Source: Ilumatobacteraceae bacterium (GTDB lineage: Bacteria; Actinomycetota; Acidimicrobiia; Acidimicrobiales; Ilumatobacteraceae). Taken from it: DNA of 34,731 bases. The stretch's first letter is position 1. Every line of letters starts with the position of its first letter. Shown one piece after another: positions 18,044 to 25,716 of this stretch. Position numbers and translations under genes: made by a program. The notes under the pieces are model-generated. The model was not told the origin of the DNA. It made no database searches and was given only the letters and a program-made list of their open reading frames with translations. The stretch covers positions 1 to 34,731 of the forward strand of contig SHUW01000004.1 of the NCBI GenBank assembly GCA_009694465.1. The letters are read 5' to 3'.

Positions 18044-18088
18044 GTCAGTCCCCATTATCTATGTCGAAGGTTTTTAGTGAACAAAATT

Positions 18089-18868
18089 TCAGTACGGCGA
18101 AGTTCCACCGTCGATAGAGATCATTGATCCCGTGATTCCCGCACCTGCGTCGGAGGCCAACAAGACCGCCACGAGAGCGACGTCTTCGCACTCGTTGATG
18201 CGCTTGATCGCCGACTCTTGAGCGAACAAATCCAATAAGCCTTCGTATGTCAGACCCATGGCTTCAGCCGCACCTGGTCCCTGGGCCATCATCACATCAG
18301 TTTCAATAGCTCCAGGACAAAGTGCATTGACGGTGATCCCCATCGTGCCCACCTCTTGGGCAGTCGACTTCACGAGTCCGTTAATGGCGTGCTTCGAAGC
18401 CACATATCCCGAAACCATGGGCTTACCCATCTTTCCTTCAACAGAACTCATGGCCATGATTCGACCTGAACCTTGAGGAATCATGTGCTTCAAGGCAGCT
18501 CGCATCGTCCAAAACGTGTGCCAAAAGTTCCAGACCATCGGAACTTCCATGGCCTCATCGGTCATGTCCACCACTGGGCCGGGGTCACCGCCACCGCCAG
18601 CATTTGGCACCAAGATGTCAATACGACCGAACTTCTCCACCGTGCCATTGACAATCGCTTCACAGTCCGCGCGTTGAGTCACATCTCCAGCGATGAAATG
18701 AACCCTGTCTCCAGCATTCAAATCGTCAATTGACTTTTGACCCTTCACTGGATCACGACCGTTGATGACGACCTTGGCACCCTCAGCCAGAAAGGCACGA
18801 GCAACCGCCAGCCCAATTCCTCGAGTTCCCCCCGTTACGCAGGCAACTTTTCCATCAAGTGTTCCCAT
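18089..18868 (-). CDS. SDR family oxidoreductase (tandem paralogue B)
   Basis: 'TGGTRGIG', 'YVASK', 'ISIDGGTSPY'; many shared blocks with paralogue A ('SGRI..SSVEGK.GKP...GYVA.KHA.NGLVKS.AQEVG..GITVNA'). Confidence 0.9.
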   Translation of the reverse strand: MGTLDGKVACVTGGTRGIGLAVARAFLAEGAKVVINGRDPVKGQKSIDDLNAGDRVHFIAGDVTQRADCEAIVNGTVEKFGRIDILVPNAGGGGDPGPVVDMTDEAMEVPMVWNFWHTFWTMRAALKHMIPQGSGRIMAMSSVEGKMGKPMVSGYVASKHAINGLVKSTAQEVGTMGITVNALCPGAIETDVMMAQGPGAAEAMGLTYEGLLDLFAQESAIKRINECEDVALVAVLLASDAGAGITGSMISIDGGTSPY

Positions 18869-18999
18869 GTCGTCCCCTTTTCTTTGACACCTTCACCATA
18901 ATCAACCAAGCGACCGATTCCTATAGTCGAACAAACCTCGGCGGTGTGAGTGCCCATCAGAAAGTGAAGCTGGACATTCAAAACCTGCCCGGAATTTCT

Positions 19000-19641
19000 C
19001 TATTTTTCAGGGTGTTCTAAGAAAGTGCCCCGCAGTGCGCTCTTGATTCCTGCAATAGCACGCCTCTGTAAATTGTGGTCATCCGAGGAGGCGTCAGTTA
19101 ATCCGATCAAGACTGCGAGGATAAAAGCCTGCGTCATCAGGCGGTTTTTGGGAGAAATCTCCCCATTAGCGATTCCAATGTCGATGAGTTCAGTGAAAAA
19201 CGCTTGTCGTTGCAGAGCGTGGGGCTGCACTGCCGCTGCCATCTTTGGGTGACGGCCGGCGTCAACTCGGACCGCTCCTACAAAACGCGCCACCGAGGCA
19301 TCTTCAACGTTCATCTCGTGAGCAGCGTCCAAGATGGCTTCAAACTTCGCCAGGAAAGTTTCGTGACCTTCAACGGCCTCATTAAATTTGGCATAAACCC
19401 GCGACTGGACGTCCTCATGAACTGCCATATATAGGGCAATCTTTGATCCGAAATAGTGATACAGCGCCCCAGAAGTAATGCCGGCAGCCTCGGCGATGGT
19501 GCGATTTGTCGTGGCTTCGAATCCACGAATTGCAAAGATTTCTCGCGCCACGAGCAAAACTCTCTGCTCGGTTTCGGCCGAACTTGTGGCCGGCGGACGA
19601 CCCAAACGACGCTGATTGTTACTATTTTTCTCCACCACCAT
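19000..19641 (-). CDS. TetR/AcrR family transcriptional regulator
   Basis: HTH 'VLLVAREIFAIRGFEATTNRTIAEAAGITSGALYHYFGSKIALYMAVHE'; start set to MVVEKNSNNQRRLGRPP (19639-19641); the track's 19758 start adds an atypical N-terminus. Confidence 0.9.
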   Translation of the reverse strand: MVVEKNSNNQRRLGRPPATSSAETEQRVLLVAREIFAIRGFEATTNRTIAEAAGITSGALYHYFGSKIALYMAVHEDVQSRVYAKFNEAVEGHETFLAKFEAILDAAHEMNVEDASVARFVGAVRVDAGRHPKMAAAVQPHALQRQAFFTELIDIGIANGEISPKNRLMTQAFILAVLIGLTDASSDDHNLQRRAIAGIKSALRGTFLEHPEK

Positions 19642-19758
19642 GCCGCCATCTTGACCGAAAGCCCAGCGAAATCTCCCAGCGAGCACACCGCACCTATTTT
19701 GCTCAGAGAATCGCTCCTCGGTTCTGATAATGATCGTTCGGTCAATTACGGTAGGCAT
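19642..19758. promoter_or_regulatory. Divergent intergenic region between the TetR gene and the acyl-CoA dehydrogenase; probable promoter/operator region
   Basis: Head-to-head arrangement of a TetR regulator and a catabolic gene; no strong palindrome recognised by eye (only imperfect AATGATCGTT). Confidence 0.4.
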
Positions 19759-21066
19759 GTGACTACTTCACAGGCTCCATCCGCTTCTGCGACGAACGAA
19801 TCTGCGCTTCCTTCCGTTGAAGAATTTTCCCAAACTGCTCGCTCCTGGCTCGAAGCCAACGCTGAGTACCGCACTGGTGGCAACGAGGAGAAAGAAATGG
19901 TTTGGGGAGAAGGAGAGTTCTCAGTTTCCGTCTTCCACTCCTTGAGTTTCGCCGATGAGCAAGCTCTTCTCAACAAAGCAAAAGCTTGGACTCAAGCTAA
20001 AGCCGAACACGGATATCACGCCATCACCCAGCCTGTTGAATATGGCGGTCTCGGATTGACTCGTGAGTACAGCCGTGCCTTTGCAAAACTTGAAAGCCTT
20101 TTCGTGACTCCCACCGGACACGAAACTCACAGCGTGACAGTCGGACTGATCGCCCCAACAATTAATGTCTTCGGCACACAACAGCAAAAAGACGATTTTA
20201 TTGGACGCTTCCTAGCGACCAAAGAACTTGCCTGCCAACTTTTTTCTGAGCCTGGCGCCGGCAGCGACCTCGCCTCATTGGCTTGTCGCGCCGATCGAGA
20301 CGGCGACGAGTGGGTCCTCAATGGTCAGAAGGTTTGGTCATCAGGAGCACAGTTTTCCGAGTGGGGTGAACTCATCGCACGCAGCGATGTTGATGTTGTC
20401 AAGCATAAAGGTATGACCGCCTTCATCATTCCGATGAATCTTCCAGGTATTGAGATTCGACCGATCAAGCAGATGAGTGGTGGTTCATCGTTTAACGAAG
20501 TTTTCTTCAATGATGTTCGGATACCTGACTCAATGCGTCTCGGACCTGTTGGCGAAGGCTGGAAGGTGGCGCTCACGACCTTGGGCTTTGAACGCGATCA
20601 TTCGGGTGATGGAGGCGGCGGAGGTTCGCGTGTTGGCGGCTCGTGGCGACAAATCCTCGCCACCGCTCGCGCTATGGGTGTCACTAGTGATCCGATCATC
20701 CGCCAAGAGTTGGCTAAGGCTTATAGCCATTTCCGGATTGAAGGTTTCGTGAATCGTCGAGCCTCCGATTTGCGGCGCGCTGGAGCGCCGGCTGGTCCCG
20801 AGGGCTCGCTTGGCAAATTGATGTGGACAGAAGGGATGACGTATATCTCCGATGTCATTTCCAAAATTCTCGGTGCAACTCTGATCGCTGACAGTGGCGA
20901 GTGGGGCACTTTTGCTTGGGGAGAACATGTCCTCGGAGCACCCGGATACCGCATCGCTGGTGGATCCGATGAAACTCAACGCAATATCATTGGCGAACGC
21001 GTACTCGGCTTACCTGGTGAGCCCCGAGTCGATAAGGACTCAGCATGGAAAGACACCCGTCGCTAG
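19759..21066 (+). CDS. Acyl-CoA dehydrogenase family protein
   Basis: 'ACQLFSEPGAGSDLASLACRADRDGDEWVLNGQKVWSSGAQFSEWGELIAR', 'FNEVFFNDVRIPDSMRLGPVGEGWKVALTTL', C-terminal 'GGSDETQRNIIGERVLGLP'. GTG start at 19759 inferred. Confidence 0.92.
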   Translation: MTTSQAPSASATNESALPSVEEFSQTARSWLEANAEYRTGGNEEKEMVWGEGEFSVSVFHSLSFADEQALLNKAKAWTQAKAEHGYHAITQPVEYGGLGLTREYSRAFAKLESLFVTPTGHETHSVTVGLIAPTINVFGTQQQKDDFIGRFLATKELACQLFSEPGAGSDLASLACRADRDGDEWVLNGQKVWSSGAQFSEWGELIARSDVDVVKHKGMTAFIIPMNLPGIEIRPIKQMSGGSSFNEVFFNDVRIPDSMRLGPVGEGWKVALTTLGFERDHSGDGGGGGSRVGGSWRQILATARAMGVTSDPIIRQELAKAYSHFRIEGFVNRRASDLRRAGAPAGPEGSLGKLMWTEGMTYISDVISKILGATLIADSGEWGTFAWGEHVLGAPGYRIAGGSDETQRNIIGERVLGLPGEPRVDKDSAWKDTRR

Positions 21067-21122
21067 ACAACTAACTGCGGTTTATTCAGTAATACTCAAA
21101 CACACAACTATGGGGGAACATC

Positions 21123-21878
21123 ATGGATCTAGGACTCGCAGGAAAAAAAGCACTCATCACGGGCTCAACCAAAGGCCTTGGCCGTGCCATTGCTGAAACA
21201 TTGCTCGCTGAAGGGGCATCCGTCGCAATTTGCGCCCGCAACGCTGAAGAAGTGGCCACAGCAGTTGCCGAAATGTCAAAACTTGGAAAAGTCGTCGGCG
21301 CATCGGTAGATGTTGGCGATCCAGAAGCCCTTCGCGCTTGGGTGGCATCATCGTCAGAGCAGCTCGGCGGCATTGACATCTACGTACACAACACGTCCGG
21401 AAAGCCTGCCCGCAAACTTGAGCAGTGGATCAATAACTTCAATATCGATTTGATGGCCTTAGTTCACGGTGTTGACGCCGCTAAAGAAGCACTCGCTAAC
21501 GGTGGTGGCTCGATCATCAGCATCGGTACCACTGCAACGAGCGAACACTTTGCAAGTGGTTCAGGTAGCTACAGCGCAATGAAGTCAGCTGTTGTCAACT
21601 GGACATTGGGTCAGGCCCAAGTTCTTGGCGCCCAAGGAATTCGTTGCAATGTTGTCTCACCTGGACCAATCATGGTTCAAGGTGGCGACTGGGACATGAT
21701 CAAAAATGCCATGCCACCTTTCTTTGAGGCCACCCAGAAGGGTCACCCACATGGACAGTTGGGTGAGCCCATTGATGTCGCTAAGACCGTCGCCTTTCTC
21801 GCAAGTCCAGCAGCCCGACACATCAGTGGCGTCAATGTCACTGTTGATGGTGGCTTCTTAAAGCGCATCGACTTCTGA
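21123..21878 (+). CDS. SDR family oxidoreductase (atypical NNAG region)
   Basis: 'TGSTKGLG', 'YSAMK', 'VNVTVDGGF'; the usual NNAG is 'HNTSG'. RBS GGGGGAA before ATG. Confidence 0.88.
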   Translation: MDLGLAGKKALITGSTKGLGRAIAETLLAEGASVAICARNAEEVATAVAEMSKLGKVVGASVDVGDPEALRAWVASSSEQLGGIDIYVHNTSGKPARKLEQWINNFNIDLMALVHGVDAAKEALANGGGSIISIGTTATSEHFASGSGSYSAMKSAVVNWTLGQAQVLGAQGIRCNVVSPGPIMVQGGDWDMIKNAMPPFFEATQKGHPHGQLGEPIDVAKTVAFLASPAARHISGVNVTVDGGFLKRIDF

Positions 21879-21888
21879 GCCACTAGCC

Positions 21889-22659
21889 ATGAGCAGCGGC
21901 ACACCGGGCCGTCGTATCGACGTCACTCTCGTCGCTGGCGGCAAATATCACGACATTGACTTCGCTCGTCGCGAGTTACTTGACTTGCTTGGCGAACATG
22001 ACGAGTTTCGAGTGCGCGTGCAACCCGATTATGAGGACACCGCAGGAATCACTGCATCGTCGATCCTCGTCTCGTATACCTGCGATGTACGACCCAGCGA
22101 ACGTGCTCAGCAAGAAGTACGTCAATGGGTTGAAAATGGTGGACGTTGGGTGGCGCTACATGGCACGAATGCGGCGCTCACACTCGGCGGACCGAACGGA
22201 GTCGAGGCCCCACGAGTATTCCCACTCTGGGCTGAAACCCTAGGTAGCCAATTTGTTGCTCATCCCCCGATTCAGCCGTACCCAGTTCAGATCAGCGACC
22301 CATCGCATTGGCTTGTCTCAGGTATTGAAACTTTTGACACCGACGACGAGTTGTATCTCTGCGATTACGCCGACCGTTCTGCACTTCAACCTTTGCTGCA
22401 CACCACATGGCAAGGCGAAGCGACTGGATTTGTCGAACACGATTGGAATGAGTGCGACCCGACACATTTGATTATGTATCTTCGCAATGTAGGTCAGGGC
22501 TCCATTTTGTATAACACCCTTGGACATTGCCGCGGACATTACGACATGGCACCCGTACTTGATTACTACCCGCGCATTGAAAGATGCTCATGGGGCCAAC
22601 CTGCGTATTACGAATTGTTGCGTCGCTCACTGCGGTGGGCGCGCGGCCTTGATCACTAA
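21889..22659 (+). CDS. ThuA-like domain protein
   Basis: 'VTLVAGGKYHDIDFARRELLDLL', 'VENGGRWVALHGTNAAL', 'HWLVSGIETFDTDDELYLCDY', 'GSILYNTLGHCRGHYDM...ELLRRSLRWA'. Confidence 0.85.
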   Translation: MSSGTPGRRIDVTLVAGGKYHDIDFARRELLDLLGEHDEFRVRVQPDYEDTAGITASSILVSYTCDVRPSERAQQEVRQWVENGGRWVALHGTNAALTLGGPNGVEAPRVFPLWAETLGSQFVAHPPIQPYPVQISDPSHWLVSGIETFDTDDELYLCDYADRSALQPLLHTTWQGEATGFVEHDWNECDPTHLIMYLRNVGQGSILYNTLGHCRGHYDMAPVLDYYPRIERCSWGQPAYYELLRRSLRWARGLDH

Positions 22660-22676
22660 GAAAGTATTAGGAACAT

Positions 22677-23681
22677 ATGGAAATTTCAACGACGAAACAA
22701 TTTGATCTACATCGGCGCATGGTGCGCATTCGACTTTTCGAAGAAGCCGCTGGTCGTCTCGCCGAAGCCAATCGACTCCCCGGATTCCTCCATCTCTATG
22801 TGGGTGAAGAGGCTGTTGCCTCTGGAGTCTGCGGAGCGCTCAATGATGATGACCACATCACGTCAACTCATCGCGGACATGGTCACCTCGTCGCTAAGGG
22901 CGGTGACTTCAATCGGATGATGGCCGAATTGATGGGTAAGGCCACTGGTTACTGCAAAGGCAAGGGCGGGTCGATGCATATCAGCGACACGTCGCTGGGC
23001 ATGCTCGGTGCTAACGGCATTGTTGGTGCTGGTTCCCCGATCGCTGTTGGTGCCGCTTTCGCTAATCGCTATCGCGGCCGCGGTCAAGTTGCAGTTGCGT
23101 TCTTCGGTGATGGTTCAACCAATATCGGAGCCTTTCATGAAGCCGCCAATATGGCCTGCGCTTTACATCTGCCTATTGTCTTCGCCTGTGAAAATAACGA
23201 GTATGGCGAATTCACTCCACGTCACAAGACCATGGCTATTACTGACATCGTGGATCGCGCTGCTGGATACGGCATGCCAGGAGTCATCGTGGACGGCATG
23301 GATGTCATTGCCGTGCATGAAGCCGCTGTTGAGGCTGTTGAGCGCGCCCGTCAGGGAGGCGGACCGTCGCTCATTGAGGCCAAAACATACCGTTACTACA
23401 ATCACCACGGAATCCAGAACCTTGGTCTCAAGTATCGCCCCGATGAAGAGGTGGCCGCATGGAAACAGCGGGATCCTATTTTCACTTTTGAAGATCGAAT
23501 GATTGAGAATGGTGTCGCCACACGCGAAAAAGTTGACGAAATATGGGCAGAACTTCGACAAGACATTGAAACAGCAATCCAGTTTGCTGATGACAGCCCC
23601 TACCCCACTCCCGACCAAATCATGGTCGATGTATATACGAAGTCAAGTACGTCAGACACCACAGTTGGAACGAAATCATGA
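22677..23681 (+). CDS. Thiamine-pyrophosphate-dependent dehydrogenase E1 component alpha subunit (acetoin/pyruvate type, AcoA-like)
   Basis: 'GHGHLVAKGGDFNRMMAELMGKATGYCKGKGGSMHI', TPP motif 'GDGSTNIGAFHEAANMACALHLPIVFACENN'. Confidence 0.93.
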   Translation: MEISTTKQFDLHRRMVRIRLFEEAAGRLAEANRLPGFLHLYVGEEAVASGVCGALNDDDHITSTHRGHGHLVAKGGDFNRMMAELMGKATGYCKGKGGSMHISDTSLGMLGANGIVGAGSPIAVGAAFANRYRGRGQVAVAFFGDGSTNIGAFHEAANMACALHLPIVFACENNEYGEFTPRHKTMAITDIVDRAAGYGMPGVIVDGMDVIAVHEAAVEAVERARQGGGPSLIEAKTYRYYNHHGIQNLGLKYRPDEEVAAWKQRDPIFTFEDRMIENGVATREKVDEIWAELRQDIETAIQFADDSPYPTPDQIMVDVYTKSSTSDTTVGTKS

Positions 23682-24679
23682 GCGACGAACGCAAACTTAG
23701 TTATGGACAGGCCTTCAATGAGGCCGTCAGCCAAATGATGGAAGCCGACCCAGATGTTTTCTGCGCTGGCGAAGATATCGGTGCCTTTGGTGGAGTGTTC
23801 GGAACCTTCCTCGGACTTCAGGCCAAATTTGGCGAGCACCGTGTGGTCGACACACCGATTAGCGAGCAGGCCATTGTTGGTCTCGGCGTGGGTGCATCGG
23901 TGACTGGGCTGCGACCAATCGTTGACTTGATGTTCATGGACTTCATCTGTGTTGCACTTGACCAGATCGTCAACCAAGCAGCAAAACTAAAATACATGTT
24001 TGGCGGTGAAGCCAGTCTGCCGATGACTATCACTACTGCTGGTGGTGGTGGCTTGTCGGCCGCCGCGCAACACAGCCAGTCCCTTGAAGCCCTGCTCTGT
24101 CATATCCCCGGACTCAAAGTTGTGATGCCTTCAAATCCTTACGACATGAAGGGTCTGATGATCTCATGCATTAAGGACAACAACCCCACTGTGATGATCA
24201 AGCACAAGCGTCTTTTGGGTATGAGCGCTGTTGTTCCCACTGAGGCATACGAAATCCCGCTCGGTAAGGGAAATATCTTGCGCCCTGGCACCGATGTCAC
24301 CATCGTGGCTTATGCACGCATGGCGAACGAAGCATTGATTGCTGCTGCCGAATTAGCCAAAGAGGGAATTGAGTGCGAAATTATTGACCCACGCACATTG
24401 CAACCCTTGGACACTGACCTGATTGTGGATTCGGCAAAGAAAACGAATCGTGTTGTTGTGGTACACGAAGCGGTTCGCTTTGGAGGTTTGGGTGGCGAGA
24501 TCGCTTCGCAGATTCAAGAACTCGCTTTTGACTATTTAGATGCACCAGTGACTCGTATTGGTGCTCCATTTTCACCCGTACCGTTTAGTCCCGCTCTCGA
24601 ACAGCATTACATTCCCGATGCGAAAACTATTTTGGCTGGCGTGCGTGAGATCATGCAGCGGAACGTCATTCGAGGCTGA
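23678..24679 (+). CDS. TPP-dependent dehydrogenase E1 component beta subunit (AcoB-like)
   Basis: 'FCAGEDIGAFGGVFG', 'RVVDTPISEQAIVGLGVGASVTGLRPIVDLMFMDF', 'IIDPRTLQPLD'; ATGA overlap with E1 alpha. Confidence 0.94.
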   Translation: MSDERKLSYGQAFNEAVSQMMEADPDVFCAGEDIGAFGGVFGTFLGLQAKFGEHRVVDTPISEQAIVGLGVGASVTGLRPIVDLMFMDFICVALDQIVNQAAKLKYMFGGEASLPMTITTAGGGGLSAAAQHSQSLEALLCHIPGLKVVMPSNPYDMKGLMISCIKDNNPTVMIKHKRLLGMSAVVPTEAYEIPLGKGNILRPGTDVTIVAYARMANEALIAAAELAKEGIECEIIDPRTLQPLDTDLIVDSAKKTNRVVVVHEAVRFGGLGGEIASQIQELAFDYLDAPVTRIGAPFSPVPFSPALEQHYIPDAKTILAGVREIMQRNVIRG

Positions 24680-24687
24680 ACAAAATC

Positions 24688-25716
24688 GTGACACGCACGG
24701 CGTCAATCGTTGGCATTATCGTCAACCCCAACGCGGGTAAAGACATCCGCCGTTTGGTGACCCCTGCGACTCACACATCTGACGTCACCAAAGTTGGCAT
24801 TGTGCGACGAGCAATTGTTGCAGCATTCGAATCAGGAGCAAGCAAGGTTCTCTTGATGCCCGATAACCATCGTTTGGCTGAACGTGCCTCTGACGGCATC
24901 AAGGGTGACATCGAAGTTCTTGACATGCCATTGAGCGGCTCGCGTTTTGACACCATCACTGCCGCACATTTGTTTTGTCAGGCGCAGGTTGGAGCGGTGA
25001 TTGCTTTAGGAGGCGATGGAACTTCGCGCGATGTGGCGATCGGTTGGCCTGATGCTCCCCTGATCGCCATTTCCACTGGGACCAATAATGTTTTTCCTTC
25101 GGCCATTGACGGAACTTCAGCGGGTGCGGCGGCAGCCTTCGTGGCCAGCGGGGCTGTGTGTCTCAGTGTTGTTGGTCGGCGTTCAAAGAAGGTCGTCGTC
25201 AAGATTGATGATCGCGATAAGTCGCTCGACGATCTTGCTTTAGTTGATTTGGCTTTCATCAACTCGATGTTCGTTGGTGCTCGTGCCGTTCGAGATCCGC
25301 ATACAGTTCATGCTGTGATTGCTTGCGTTGCAACTCCTGCGAGTACCGGCTTATCCAGTATCGCTGGACGCATCCACCCTGTGGGTCGCTGGGAGACTGG
25401 TGGTGTCTTCGTCAGGCTCGGTGCTGGAGGACGTAAAGTTCGTGTTCCTCTCGCACCTGGTTCCTTCACAACAATGGAAATCGCTGAAGTCCGCCCCCTT
25501 GGCGAAGGTGAAAAGATTTCTTTGAGCGGCAAGACAATGTTGGCTTTTGACGGTGAGCGTGATCTCCCAGTCTCTGAATTTGGAACAGTCACCGCGCATA
25601 TCGAGGCCACTGGTCCCCTGTTGATTGATGTCGAGCAAACGCTCGTCCTAGCTGCTCAAGCATTGATGTTTGACGAAACTGCTCGTCATATCTCGGAGGA
25701 AAACCATGTCTACTGA
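24688..25716 (+). CDS. acoX: ATP-NAD kinase-like protein, AcoX type
   Basis: 'GIIVNPNAGKDIRRLV', 'IALGGDGTSRDVAIGWPDAPLIAISTGTNNVFP'; located between E1 beta and E2 as in aco clusters. GTG start. Confidence 0.75.
   Translation: MTRTASIVGIIVNPNAGKDIRRLVTPATHTSDVTKVGIVRRAIVAAFESGASKVLLMPDNHRLAERASDGIKGDIEVLDMPLSGSRFDTITAAHLFCQAQVGAVIALGGDGTSRDVAIGWPDAPLIAISTGTNNVFPSAIDGTSAGAAAAFVASGAVCLSVVGRRSKKVVVKIDDRDKSLDDLALVDLAFINSMFVGARAVRDPHTVHAVIACVATPASTGLSSIAGRIHPVGRWETGGVFVRLGAGGRKVRVPLAPGSFTTMEIAEVRPLGEGEKISLSGKTMLAFDGERDLPVSEFGTVTAHIEATGPLLIDVEQTLVLAAQALMFDETARHISEENHVY

Noticed and set aside
19721-19745. Palindrome around TGATAATGATCGTTCGGTCA as a TetR operator
   Set aside because: Symmetry extends only over a short imperfect core (AATGATCGTT); insufficient to call an operator.
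19456-19758. N-terminal extension of the acyl-CoA dehydrogenase ORF
   Set aside because: This stretch is antisense to the TetR gene and lacks ACAD homology; the conserved protein begins near 19759.
20530-20979. 149-aa minus-strand ORF
   Set aside because: Antisense shadow ORF within the acyl-CoA dehydrogenase.
23163-23618. 151-aa minus-strand ORF
   Set aside because: Antisense to the E1 alpha gene, which has clear TPP motifs.
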